DNA of 64,000 nt from VRUE01 sp963762205 (GTDB lineage: Bacteria > Actinomycetota > Thermoleophilia > Solirubrobacterales > 70-9), in the NCBI GenBank assembly GCA_963762205.1, contig CAVXJZ010000002.1, positions 248,001 through 312,000 of the forward strand, in the 5' to 3' direction. The notes below the pieces were generated by a model. It saw nothing but the letters and a program-made list of their open reading frames with translations, searched no databases and was not told the DNA's origin. The first letter of the stretch is position 1. Every line of letters begins with the position of its first letter. Shown here piece by piece: positions 1-7,991 of the stretch. The translations under genes were made by a program, and so were the position numbers.

Positions 1-302
1 AGCTGCAGCGAGTCCGGTGTGCGGCCGGTCTCGGTCAGCTCGCCTTCCGGGTCGCCGGTGCTCGAGCGCCAGCCGAGCCTGGCGGTCGCCAGGTAGGTCT
101 TGGGCAGGCCGGTGAGGAAGCGCTGGGCCCTGGTCCCGCGCCCGAGCAGGACGAGCAGCAGCCCGGTCGCGAACGGGTCCAGGGTCCCCGCGTGTCCGGC
201 CTTGCACCCCCGCTCGCGTCTGACCCGCGCAACCATGTCGTGCGAGGTTATCCCGGCGGGCTTGTCGCAGAGCAGGATCGAGCCGCCTCCCTCGGCGGGC
301 AT
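1..302 (-). CDS. truB: tRNA pseudouridine(55) synthase TruB, N-terminal part (cut by window edge)
   Basis: This is the N-terminal 100 codons of TruB, which isomerises U55 in the T-loop of tRNAs. The conserved N-terminal motif with Asp-Lys-Pro-Ala-Gly lies at residues 13-17, and the catalytic-loop motif GHAGTLDPFATG at about 36-47, with Asp42 as the expected catalytic aspartate. The ATG (302-300) overlaps the TGA of the upstream nrnA frame (ATGA), so the gene closes the rimP-nusA-infB-rbfA-nrnA operon by translational coupling. The C-terminal part, including the rest of the catalytic domain and any PUA domain, lies beyond base 1. Identification is secure; the full length is unknown. Confidence 0.93.
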   Translation of the reverse strand, partial: MPAEGGGSILLCDKPAGITSHDMVARVRRERGCKAGHAGTLDPFATGLLLVLLGRGTRAQRFLTGLPKTYLATARLGWRSSTGDPEGELTETGRTPDSLQ

Positions 303-1306
303 CAGGAGCCGAGCTGGGCGCCGACCTCGTCGCAGAGGAACTGGATCAGCTCCTCGAGACCGAGGTCGGTGGAAAAGCCGGCGGCGCGCTTGTGCCCTCC
401 CCCGCCGTGGCGGCGGGCGATCGCGGAGACGTCGACGTCGCCCTCGCTGGAGCGCAGGCTGACCTTGCGGGCGGCGTGGCCGCGATTCCCCTGGTCCCGA
501 ACCAGGGCGGCCACCCTCGGCCCCTCGACCGAGCGCAGGTGGTCGATGATCCCCTCGGTCATCTCCTCGCCGGCGCCACTCGCCTCGTAATCGTCATTGG
601 TCACGTAGGTGAGGACGAGGCGGCCGCCGCAGTACATCTCGATCCCGTCCAGGGCCCGCGAGACGAGCCGCAGCTTCTCGATCGGCACGTGCTCGTACAG
701 GCGCCTGTAGGTGTCGTCGACCTCGACCCCGGCGTCGATCAGGTCGGCGGCGATGCGGTGCGTGCCGGCGTCGGTGTTCTCGTACATGAACTTGCCGGTG
801 TCGGTGACCAGGCCGACGTAGAGGGCCGAGGCTATCTCCGGGGTGATGCGCCCGCCCAGCCGGCGTGCGAGCTCGTAGACGATCTCGGCCGTGCTCGAGG
901 CGTCGGTGTCGACGAGGTTGACGTCGCCGAAGCGCGTGTTGTCGTGGTGGTGGTCGATGTTGATGATGAAGTTGCCGCCGTCGGCGAGGAAGTCGACCGG
1001 CATCCGGTCGATGTTTCCGCAGTCGAGGAAGACGACCGTGCGGTCCGCCATGTCCGCGGGCGGCTCGTGGAAGACCTCCTCGAGGGGCAGAAAGCGGTAC
1101 TCGATCGGCAGCGGGAACTCCTTCGCCGCCATGAACATCAGCGAGTCCTTGCCGAGCTGGGTGAGCAGGTGGTGCATGCCCAGCAGCGAGCCGAGCGCGT
1201 CCCCGTCGGGGCCCTCGTGGGCGGTGAGGATGAAGCGCTCGCGGTCGCGCAGCTCGGCGACGACGCGCTCGACCTCGGTTGCCGCGGCCCCCGCGGTCCC
1301 GCTCAT
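302..1306 (-). CDS. nrnA: Bifunctional oligoribonuclease / pAp phosphatase (DHH-DHHA1)
   Basis: This 334-residue DHH-family phosphoesterase degrades short RNA oligonucleotides and, in NrnA enzymes, also dephosphorylates 3'-phosphoadenosine 5'-phosphate. The DHH domain shows HEGPDGDALGS near residue 30, DCGN near 95 and the metal-binding NIDHHHDN near 115. The C-terminal DHHA1 domain ends with GGGGHKRAAGF near residue 300, the substrate-binding glycine motif. Length is typical for the family. Its ATG overlaps the rbfA stop, and truB follows by another ATGA overlap. The order rbfA-nrnA-truB is conserved in Gram-positive bacteria and supports the call. Nothing is missing from the expected metal ligands. 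Confidence 0.93.
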   Translation of the reverse strand: MSGTAGAAATEVERVVAELRDRERFILTAHEGPDGDALGSLLGMHHLLTQLGKDSLMFMAAKEFPLPIEYRFLPLEEVFHEPPADMADRTVVFLDCGNIDRMPVDFLADGGNFIINIDHHHDNTRFGDVNLVDTDASSTAEIVYELARRLGGRITPEIASALYVGLVTDTGKFMYENTDAGTHRIAADLIDAGVEVDDTYRRLYEHVPIEKLRLVSRALDGIEMYCGGRLVLTYVTNDDYEASGAGEEMTEGIIDHLRSVEGPRVAALVRDQGNRGHAARKVSLRSSEGDVDVSAIARRHGGGGHKRAAGFSTDLGLEELIQFLCDEVGAQLGS

Positions 1307-1647
1307 CCCTTCCCCTCCTCCTCGAGCAGCTGCGAGATCCGCATCCCGATCTCGACCGTCGGGTCGTAGTGGAAGCTGAGCGTCGGCGTGCGCTTCATCC
1401 TCGTCTCGGCGGCGATCTTCGCCTGCAGCACGCCGTGCGAGGAGCGCAGGCCGGCCAGCGTCGCCTCGCGTTGCTCCTCGTCGCCGAGGACGCTGACGTG
1501 CACCTTGGCGGTGCGCAGGTCTGTGCTGGTCTCAACCGATGTCACAGTGACGAAGCCGATCCGTGGATCGCTCAACTCGGTGCCTATCGCCGCGCCGATC
1601 ACCTCCCGCAGCACCTCGTTGATTCGGCGCATACGAGGCGCGGGCAT
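1303..1647 (-). CDS. rbfA: 30S ribosome-binding factor RbfA
   Basis: RbfA is a small KH-like protein that binds the immature 30S subunit and helps 16S rRNA 5'-end maturation and cold adaptation. The 114-residue product has the family N-terminus with RRINEVLREVIGAAI, the DPR-IGFVTVTSVETSTDLRTA core at residues 27-47 and the TPTLSFHYD segment near residue 87. Length matches the family. It starts one base after the infB stop and overlaps nrnA by four bases, the standard position for rbfA after infB. Confidence 0.95.
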   Translation of the reverse strand: MPAPRMRRINEVLREVIGAAIGTELSDPRIGFVTVTSVETSTDLRTAKVHVSVLGDEEQREATLAGLRSSHGVLQAKIAAETRMKRTPTLSFHYDPTVEIGMRISQLLEEEGKG

Positions 1648-1648
1648 C

Positions 1649-3835
1649 CTACTCCAGGGTCTGCTCGACCTGTTTGGTCTTGTACAGCTCGAGCATGTCC
1701 CCCTCCTTCACGTCGGCGTAGCCGTCGAGGACGATGCCGCACTCCTGGCCCTCCTCGACCTCCTGCACGTTGTCTTTGAACCTGCGCAGCGAGCCGAGCC
1801 TGCCGTCCCAGATCACCGTGCCCTCGCGGATCAGGCGCACGTTCGCGTCGCGGGCGACCTTGCCGTCGGTGACCAGGCAGCCGGCGATCCGCCCCACCTT
1901 CGAGGCTTTGAACGTCTGCTTGATCTCGGCCTCGCCGAGCGTCTCCTCGACCTCGACCGCCTCGAGCAATCCCTCCATCGCATTGCGCAGGTCTTCGGTG
2001 ATTTTGTAGATCACCGAGTAGGTGCGGATGTCGACGCCCTCGCGCTCGCCGGCCCGCCGGGCGTCGGCGAGCGGCCGCACGTTGAAGCCGATGATGATCG
2101 CGTCGGAGGCGGAGGCGAGCATCACGTCGGACTCGTTGATGCCGCCCGTCTGCGAGTGGATGATGTTGATCCCGACCCGCTCCTGGGGCACCTTGGCGAT
2201 CTCGTCCTGCAGCGCCTCCAGCGATCCGGCGACGTCGGCCTTGAGCACGATGTTGAGCTCCTTGATGTCGCCCTCCTGGGCGCGCGAGAAGACCTCCTCG
2301 AGGCTGACCTTGCGCGCCCCGCGGCGGGCGAGGGCCTCGGTCTTGAGCCGGTTGGCGCGCTCCTGGGCGAGCTGCCGGGCGCGGCGGTCGTTCTCGACCA
2401 CCTGGACGAACTCACCGGCGTCGGCGACCCCGTCGAACCCCAGCACCTCGACCGGCATCCCCGGGCCGGCGCTCTCGACGCGATCGCCCATGAAGTCGTG
2501 CATCGCCCTGACGCGGCCCCACTCGGGCCCGGCGACGAGGGCGTCGCCGACCTTGAGCGTCCCGCGCTGGATCAGGATGCTGACCACGGGGCCGCGGCCG
2601 GGGTCGAGCTGGGACTCGATCACGTTTCCGGAGGCGGGCGCGTCGGGGTTGGCGCCGAGCTCCTCCAGCTCGGTGACCAGCAGGATCATGTCGAGCAGGT
2701 TGCCGAGCCCGTCGTGGGTCTTCGCGGATACGTCGCAGTAGACGGTGTCGCCACCCCAGTCCTCGGGGGTGAGCCCGTCCGCGGCGAGCTCGTTGCGGAC
2801 CCGGTCGGGCTGGGCGCCCTCCTTGTCGATCTTGTTGACGGCGATCAGGATCGGCACGTCTGCCGCACGGGCGTGGTCGATCGCCTCTTTGGTCTGCGGC
2901 ATGACGCCGTCGTCGGCGGCGACGACGACGACGGCGATGTCGGTCACCTTGGCGCCGCGGGCGCGCATCGCGGTGAAGGCCGCGTGGCCCGGGGTGTCGA
3001 GGAAGGTGATCGTCCTTTCGTCGTGGTGCACCTGGTAGGCGCCTATGTGCTGGGTGATGCCGCCGGCCTCGCCCGCCGCCACCTCGGTCTCGCGGATCGC
3101 GTCGAGCAGCGACGTCTTGCCGTGGTCGACGTGGCCCATGATCGTCACCACCGGCGGCCGGTCCTCGAGGCTCGCCTCGGAGTCGTCGTACTCGGGCGCT
3201 TCCGGCTCCTCCTCGGCGGCGGTCACGATTTCGATCTTGCGGTCGTACTCGTCGGCGATCGCCTTCACCGAGTCGTCGGTGAGGGTCTGGGTCAGGGTCG
3301 CCATCTCCCCCATCGTCATCAGCTTCTTGATCACCTCGGCGCTACCCAGCCCGAGCAGTTCGGCGACCTCGCGGACGGTCGCCCCGGACTGGACCTTGGT
3401 CGCCTCGAGCTCGGCCGGCTCCTCGGCTTTCGGCGGCGGCTCCTCGAGCAGGGGCCGGCGGCGGCGGCCGCCCCGGCGCCTCGGGGGCCGCTGCGGCGGC
3501 GGTCCGCCCATCTGGTCGCGGCGGGCCGCCTGCGAATCGATCACCACGCGGCGTTTCTTGGTCGCGCCGGCGCCACCTGCCGCCGCTTTCGGCTTCGCCG
3601 CCTTCGCCGGCCCGTCGCCCTTCGGCTTCGCCTTGGGCGCGGCCTTCTTCGCGGTCTTGGTCGCCGTCGCGCCGCCGTCGCCCTTGGCGGCGGCGAGCGC
3701 CTTCAGGGCGTCGGCCTCCTCGACGCTCGAGGCGGCCACCTTGGCCTCGATCCCGGAGGCTTTCAGCGCCGCGAGCAGCTCTTTGCTGCTCAGCCCCTGG
3801 GCCTTGGCGATTTCATGAACCCGCTTCTTCGCCAC
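1649..3835 (-). CDS. infB: Translation initiation factor IF-2
   Basis: IF-2 is the GTPase that brings initiator fMet-tRNA to the 30S subunit and promotes subunit joining. The 728-residue protein has an IF2-N domain (residues 1-50), an Ala/Lys/Pro-rich linker to about 150, a second IF2-N-like segment (about 150-205), and the G domain with GHVDHGKT at 234-241, DTPGHAAF about 45 residues later and NKID for guanine. The C-terminal domains for fMet-tRNA binding follow. Start is GTG at 3835-3833, whose G is also the last base of the nusA TAG stop (TAGTG), so translation is coupled. The usual ylxR gene between nusA and infB is absent. The Ala/Lys linker is common in actinobacterial IF-2. Confidence 0.96.
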   Translation of the reverse strand: MAKKRVHEIAKAQGLSSKELLAALKASGIEAKVAASSVEEADALKALAAAKGDGGATATKTAKKAAPKAKPKGDGPAKAAKPKAAAGGAGATKKRRVVIDSQAARRDQMGGPPPQRPPRRRGGRRRRPLLEEPPPKAEEPAELEATKVQSGATVREVAELLGLGSAEVIKKLMTMGEMATLTQTLTDDSVKAIADEYDRKIEIVTAAEEEPEAPEYDDSEASLEDRPPVVTIMGHVDHGKTSLLDAIRETEVAAGEAGGITQHIGAYQVHHDERTITFLDTPGHAAFTAMRARGAKVTDIAVVVVAADDGVMPQTKEAIDHARAADVPILIAVNKIDKEGAQPDRVRNELAADGLTPEDWGGDTVYCDVSAKTHDGLGNLLDMILLVTELEELGANPDAPASGNVIESQLDPGRGPVVSILIQRGTLKVGDALVAGPEWGRVRAMHDFMGDRVESAGPGMPVEVLGFDGVADAGEFVQVVENDRRARQLAQERANRLKTEALARRGARKVSLEEVFSRAQEGDIKELNIVLKADVAGSLEALQDEIAKVPQERVGINIIHSQTGGINESDVMLASASDAIIIGFNVRPLADARRAGEREGVDIRTYSVIYKITEDLRNAMEGLLEAVEVEETLGEAEIKQTFKASKVGRIAGCLVTDGKVARDANVRLIREGTVIWDGRLGSLRRFKDNVQEVEEGQECGIVLDGYADVKEGDMLELYKTKQVEQTLE

Positions 3836-5535
3836 TAGGCCTGCTCCGCCTCCTCGGCGACCGGCTGCTCGTCTTCCACTTCATCCGCCTCGACTTCTTC
3901 AGCGGATTCCTCAGCCGCCTCGTCCTCGGCGTCCTGTTCCTGCTCAGTCGCAGGTTGGTCGTCGACCGCTGGGCTTTCGTCCTGAGGTTGCTCCGCCTCA
4001 GACGCCTCGTCCGCGGGTGGCGTGGACTCGGAGGGGTCGAGAACGGCGGCGGAGCCGCCGCCCGCAGGCCCCTCCGAGGTCGCGTCAGGGCCCGCGGCCG
4101 TGGGCTCTGAGCCCTCGGAATCGACCTCCTCGACGGTCTCCTCCTCGACCTCCTCGACCGGCTCCTCGTACTCGGCTTCCGCCCTCTCGACTATCTCCTT
4201 GACCTGGCCGTCGTCGGCCTCGGCGTCGGCGAGGATCGCCACCTCGGCCTCGGAGACGGGCCCGAGGACCGCGATCTGGTTGGTCTCGAAACGGCCCAGC
4301 GCCTGGTGCGTGGGAAGGCCGCAGTAGGAGGAATCGGCGATCGCGGCGTTCGGGCAGCGGCGGCCGTTGGAGAGCACCGCCAGGCAGCGCCCGTCGGCCT
4401 GCTCCTCGCCCTCGTACTCGATCTCCTCGTCGTCCTGGGCGAACTCGGTCTCCGATTTGATGTCGACGCGCCAGCCGGTGAGCCGGGCGGCGAGCCGGGC
4501 GTTCTGGCCGTCGCGGCCGATCGCCAGCGAGAGCTGGTCGTCGGGGACGATCACGGTCGCCTGGCGCTCCTCGTCGTCGACGATCACCTCGCGCACGCGC
4601 GCGGGCGAGAGGGCCTTGGCGACAAAGCGGCCCGGCTCGTCGTTGTGGGGGATGATGTCGATCTTCTCGCCCCGCAGCTCGGATACGACCATCCGCACCC
4701 GCGAGCCGCGCGGGCCGACGCAGGCGCCGACCGGGTCGACGCCGTCGGCGTGGGAGATCACGGCGATCTTCGAGCGGTAGCCGGGCTCGCGGGCGACGCC
4801 GACGATTTCGACCAGCTTGTCGGCGATCTCGGGGACCTCCATTTCGAAGAGCTTCTTGATCAGCTCGGGGCTGCGCCGGGAGACGACGATCGCCGGGCCT
4901 TTGGTCGAGTCGGAGACGTCGGTGATCACCGCCTTGACCCGCATGCCGTGGTCGTAGCGCTCGTTGTAGACCTGCTCGGACTTGGGCAGCAGCGCCTCGA
5001 CCCGCTCGCGCAGCTGGACCAGCGTGTAGCGCTTGTCGGACTGCTGGATGATCCCCGTGATCAGCTCGCCGACGCGGTCCTGGTACTCGTCGAACATCAT
5101 CATCCGTTCCGCCTCGCGGATCCTCTGCAGGATCACCTGCTTGGCGGTCTGGGCCGCGATCCGGCCGAAGTCCTCCGGGGTGACGTCGCTGGTGCTGATC
5201 TGGTCCTCGTAGGGGGCGATCATCTCCGGGTCGAGCTCGGGCTCCTCGGGCTCGCGCAGCTCACCCGTCTCGGGGTCGATCTCGCGCTCTTCCTCCTCCT
5301 GCGCCTCGGCCGCCTCGGCGAGCAGTTTCTCCTCCAGCTCCGGGGGCAGGATCAGTTCGAAGACGCGGAAGTCGCCGGTCTCGTGGTCGAGGTCGACCCG
5401 TGCGTACTTGGCCGCGCCCGGCGTCTTCTTGTAGGCGGAGAGCAGGGCGTCGGCGAGCGCGTCCATCAGCTTGTCCGAGGAGATGCCCTTCTCCTGCTCG
5501 AGCGCCTTGACTGCCTCGACGATCTCTTTGCTCAC
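3835..5535 (-). CDS. nusA: Transcription termination/antitermination factor NusA with C-terminal Cys3His motif and acidic tail
   Basis: NusA binds RNA polymerase and nascent RNA and modulates pausing, termination and antitermination. Of 566 residues, 1-180 form the polymerase-binding domain (with an extra acidic insert at about 75-110), about 190-255 the S1 domain, and about 260-365 two KH domains, each with its GxxG loop (GPRG near 274, GRDG near 340). Beyond the usual end there is C384-x9-C394-x10-C405-x4-H410, a likely zinc knuckle, then about 150 residues rich in Glu/Asp/Pro/Ala. The start is GTG 5535-5533, preceded by AAGGAG at good spacing and overlapping the rimP stop (GTGA). A start further upstream would force it through the rimP frame and is rejected. 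The tail role is unknown. Confidence 0.94.
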   Translation of the reverse strand: MSKEIVEAVKALEQEKGISSDKLMDALADALLSAYKKTPGAAKYARVDLDHETGDFRVFELILPPELEEKLLAEAAEAQEEEEREIDPETGELREPEEPELDPEMIAPYEDQISTSDVTPEDFGRIAAQTAKQVILQRIREAERMMMFDEYQDRVGELITGIIQQSDKRYTLVQLRERVEALLPKSEQVYNERYDHGMRVKAVITDVSDSTKGPAIVVSRRSPELIKKLFEMEVPEIADKLVEIVGVAREPGYRSKIAVISHADGVDPVGACVGPRGSRVRMVVSELRGEKIDIIPHNDEPGRFVAKALSPARVREVIVDDEERQATVIVPDDQLSLAIGRDGQNARLAARLTGWRVDIKSETEFAQDDEEIEYEGEEQADGRCLAVLSNGRRCPNAAIADSSYCGLPTHQALGRFETNQIAVLGPVSEAEVAILADAEADDGQVKEIVERAEAEYEEPVEEVEEETVEEVDSEGSEPTAAGPDATSEGPAGGGSAAVLDPSESTPPADEASEAEQPQDESPAVDDQPATEQEQDAEDEAAEESAEEVEADEVEDEQPVAEEAEQA

Positions 5536-5789
5536 GGGGTCTCCTTGACTTCGGTGGGTTGATTGACGCTGCTGTACTTGGGACCCGGCGAGGAGACCTC
5601 GAGCGAGTAGTCGGCGCGCAGGTGGTTGAGGTGCCTGGTGACCTGTTCGCAGAGCGCCAGATCGACGCCGCCCGGATGGTCGATGAAGATCCGCAGCGCC
5701 TCGCCGCCGGGCTGCTCGACGGCAACCACGTCGAGGCTCTCGTCGAGGTCGGCGAGCTGTTCCTGGATGTCCGTCTGAAGGTCTCTCAT
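5532..5789 (-). CDS. rimP: RimP-like ribosome maturation factor, N-terminal domain only
   Basis: RimP helps assemble the 30S subunit. This product is only 85 residues, against about 150 for the family. It matches the N-terminal alpha/beta domain: an acidic start, the strand with LRIFIDHPGGVDLALCEQVTRHL, and the ending LEVSSPGP that normally precedes the link to the C-terminal SH3-like domain. Here the frame stops after about fourteen more residues. The position before nusA, with a GTGA overlap, is the canonical rimP-nusA order. The C-terminal domain is not visible in the other minus-strand frames because nusA begins at once. It may be a genuine short form or an old truncation. Confidence 0.75.
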   Translation of the reverse strand: MRDLQTDIQEQLADLDESLDVVAVEQPGGEALRIFIDHPGGVDLALCEQVTRHLNHLRADYSLEVSSPGPKYSSVNQPTEVKETP

Positions 5790-5803
5790 CTCGATTCGGG
5801 GCG

Positions 5804-5829
5804 AAAAAAAAGTGGGCCAGGCCCACTTC
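5804..5829 (-). terminator. Rho-independent terminator-like hairpin in front of rimP
   Basis: On the minus strand AAGTGGG pairs with CCCACTT around a five-base loop, followed directly by a run of T residues (A8 at 5804-5811 on the plus strand). It lies after coaBC and 15 bases before the rimP start codon. It can end coaBC transcripts, or act as an attenuator in the leader of the rimP-nusA operon if the promoter at 5863-5890 is used. On the plus strand it lacks a proper T tract, so it is directional. Confidence 0.75.
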
Positions 5830-5860
5830 TCGAATACTGCTGGGTCGAAAAAGCTTGCGC

Positions 5861-7105
5861 TCAGTATAGCCCGCTTGTGCGTGCTCTCAGGGTGTCGACC
5901 CTGTCGAGTATCGAGTCGGCTATCGAGTCCTTCGAGGCCCTCGGGACCGGCGTCTCGCCAGACCCGTCGACGAGGGTGACCGCGTTCTCCTCGCTCTCGA
6001 ACCCGATCGCCGGATCGGAGACGTCGTTGAGGACGATCAGGTCGGCGCCCTTGCGCTCGAGCTTGGCGCGGGCACGCTCGACTCCGCCCCCTCCGTGCTC
6101 GGCGGCGAAGCCGACGATCGTCTGCCCGCCGCTCCGGCGGGCCGCCAGGCCGGCGAGGATGTCCTCCGTCGGCTCGAGGCGCAGCTCCAGGGAATCGCCG
6201 CGGCTGAGCTTGCCGGGCGCGACCTCGACGGCGCGAAAGTCGGCCGGCGCCGCCGCCATGGCCAGCAGGTGACAGGAGTCGAACTCGGCCCCGGCCGCGG
6301 CGGCGAGCTCGGCCGCGGTCTCGACGTCGACGCGGCGCACGCCGGCCGGCTCGGCCAGCGCCACGTTGGCCGCGATCAGGGTCACGTCGGCGCCGCGACG
6401 GGCGGCGGCGGCCGCCAGCGCGAAGCCCATGCGGCCGCTCGAGCGGTTGCCGAGGAAGCGGACCTGGTCGACCGGCTCGCGGGTGCCGCCGGCCGTGACC
6501 AGGACCCGCAGGCCGTCCCAGGGGCGCTCCCCGGCCGGAAGCTGCGACTCGACCCGGGCCAGCAGCTGCGCCGGGTCGGGCAGGCGGCCGCGGCCGACCT
6601 CGCCGCGGGAGGCGAGCCTCCCCTCCTCGGGCTCGATCACGGTCACGCCGCGCTCGCCCAGGGTCGCGAGGTTGGCCTGGGTCGCCGCGTCGGCGTACAT
6701 GCGGTCGTTCATCGCCGGGGCGACGAGCCGCGGCGCGGCGCAGGCCAGGAACGAGGTCGTCAGCATCGAGTCGGCCGCGCCGGCGGCCAGCTTCGCGACG
6801 GTGTTGGCCGATGCGGGGGCGACGAGATAGGCGTCGCAGTTCGCCGCCAGCTCCAGGTGGCCGATCGGGTCGTGCTCGGGCCGCGGGTCGCCGGGGAAGG
6901 AGCCGCGCAGCGGGTCACGCTCGAACTCCGAGGTCAGGACCGGGGCGCCGACGATGCCCTCGAAGGAGGCGGCGCCCACGAAGCGCGTCGCGCTCTCCGT
7001 CATCAGCACGCGGACGCCGTGTCCGGCGACGGTCGCGAGTCGGGCGAGCTCCAGCGACTTGTAGGCGGCGATTCCACCGCTGACGCCGAGCAGGATTCTG
7101 GCCAT
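5861..7105 (-). CDS. coaBC: Bifunctional phosphopantothenoylcysteine decarboxylase / phosphopantothenate-cysteine ligase
   Basis: CoaBC performs two coenzyme A biosynthesis steps: ligation of cysteine to 4'-phosphopantothenate and flavin-dependent decarboxylation of the product. The CoaC part has GVSGGIAAYK at the start, His83 in the IGHLELA motif, APASANTVAKLAAG and PAMNDRMY. The CoaB part has TAGGTREPVDQVRFLGNRSSG for nucleotide binding and dimerisation. The flap cysteine seen in the E. coli enzyme (in LACGD) is not present: the segment reads RLASRGEVGRGRL. I chose the ATG at 7105, preceded by GGAGGAG, over an ATG six codons upstream. It follows rpoZ after 40 bases in the mihF-gmk-rpoZ-coaBC cluster. 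Confidence 0.93.
   Translation of the reverse strand: MARILLGVSGGIAAYKSLELARLATVAGHGVRVLMTESATRFVGAASFEGIVGAPVLTSEFERDPLRGSFPGDPRPEHDPIGHLELAANCDAYLVAPASANTVAKLAAGAADSMLTTSFLACAAPRLVAPAMNDRMYADAATQANLATLGERGVTVIEPEEGRLASRGEVGRGRLPDPAQLLARVESQLPAGERPWDGLRVLVTAGGTREPVDQVRFLGNRSSGRMGFALAAAAARRGADVTLIAANVALAEPAGVRRVDVETAAELAAAAGAEFDSCHLLAMAAAPADFRAVEVAPGKLSRGDSLELRLEPTEDILAGLAARRSGGQTIVGFAAEHGGGGVERARAKLERKGADLIVLNDVSDPAIGFESEENAVTLVDGSGETPVPRASKDSIADSILDRVDTLRARTSGLY
5863..5890 (-). promoter_or_regulatory. Possible sigma-70-type promoter for the rimP-nusA operon
   Basis: The minus strand has TATACT (5868-5863) with CTGAGA (5890-5885) 16 bases upstream. The -10 matches the consensus at five of six bases and is identical to the mihF -10; the -35 matches TTGACA at four of six. 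The -10 overlaps the coaBC stop codon. Transcription from here would place the terminator-like hairpin inside the leader. No experimental support is available. Confidence 0.45.
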
Positions 7106-7145
7106 CGTCTCCTCCTGGGTCACGCGCGCTCAGGCGCGCCCACGC

Positions 7146-7379
7146 TCAGGCGCGGTACTCGTATTTGAGCTTGCCCTCGGCAAGCTCCTCGAGCGCGATT
7201 GAGAGGTAGTTCCTCTCGTTGCCGGTCTCGACCATCGGCGGCGGGTACTCGCCGAAGCTGCCCTCGCCGAGGTTGTGGAAGTAGCTGTTTATCTGTCGTG
7301 CCCTCTTGGCGGCGACGACGACCGCGGCGTAGTGCGAGTCGGCGTGCCCGAGGAGCTTGTCAACGCGTGGCTTGATCAT
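7146..7379 (-). CDS. rpoZ: RNA polymerase omega subunit
   Basis: Omega is the small subunit that chaperones beta-prime during RNA polymerase assembly. The 77-residue product has the conserved N-terminal PRVDKLL, the VVVAAKRARQIN helix and the C-terminal segment with LSIALEELAEGKLKYEYRA. Length is normal. The ATG overlaps the gmk TGA, and coaBC follows after 40 bases. The order gmk-rpoZ-coaBC is shared by many bacteria, which makes the call firm. Confidence 0.95.
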   Translation of the reverse strand: MIKPRVDKLLGHADSHYAAVVVAAKRARQINSYFHNLGEGSFGEYPPPMVETGNERNYLSIALEELAEGKLKYEYRA

Positions 7380-7954
7380 TCGGACCGGGAGTCTAGAGGT
7401 AAGCCGAGCTCGGCGCGCACGATCCCCTCCAGCTCGTCCGCGGCGCGGCCCAGGTCCTCGTTGACGATCCGGTGGTCGAAGTCGCCCTGGACCGCGAGCT
7501 CCAGCTCGGCGGTTTCCAGGCGGGTGTCGATCGCCTCGGCCGAGTCCGTCCCCCGTCCCTGGAGGCGGCGGCGCAGGTCGCCCGGGGTTGCCGGGGCGAT
7601 GAAGATCTGGATCGAGTCGGGCGCCGCCGCCCGCACCTGCTGGGCCCCCTGCACCTCGATCTCGAGCACGACCGACCTGCCGTCGGCGAGGCAGCGCTCG
7701 ACCTCCGAGCGCAGCGTCCCGTAGCGGTTGCCGCTGTAGCTGGCGAACTCGAGGAAGTCATCGGCGTCCATCCGCTCTTCGAACTCCTCGTGCGAGAGGA
7801 AGTGGTAGTCGCGGCCGTCGACCTCGCCCTCCCGGGGCTCGCGGGTCGTCGCCGAGACGGAGAGGGTCAGGTTGGGAACCCGCCCAAGCAGCTCCTTGAT
7901 GAGCGTTCCCTTGCCGACGCCCGACGGCCCGGTGATCACGAAAACCTTGGACAT
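7376..7954 (-). CDS. gmk: Guanylate kinase
   Basis: Gmk phosphorylates GMP to GDP with ATP in purine nucleotide metabolism. The P-loop GPSGVGKGT lies at residues 8-16, the GMP-binding SATTREPREGEVDGRDYHF at about 34-53 and the lid with RRRLQGRGTDS near 130. The frame is open for 30 codons upstream, but the ATG at 7954 gives the family N-terminus, so the longer version is rejected. The 192-residue length is normal. The gene lies 37 bases after mihF and overlaps rpoZ by four bases. Confidence 0.95.
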   Translation of the reverse strand: MSKVFVITGPSGVGKGTLIKELLGRVPNLTLSVSATTREPREGEVDGRDYHFLSHEEFEERMDADDFLEFASYSGNRYGTLRSEVERCLADGRSVVLEIEVQGAQQVRAAAPDSIQIFIAPATPGDLRRRLQGRGTDSAEAIDTRLETAELELAVQGDFDHRIVNEDLGRAADELEGIVRAELGLPLDSRSE

Positions 7955-7991
7955 GCGAACCGGATACTGACCGGCGGGGCGGCGGCCGGGT

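Noticed and set aside
1388..3838. Long plus-strand open frame of about 800 codons
   Set aside because: It is antisense to infB and rbfA, with Val/Asp/Leu/Gly-rich mirror composition caused by GC-rich codon bias. The same applies to plus frames at 4306-5562, 6095-7168 and 11419-13491.
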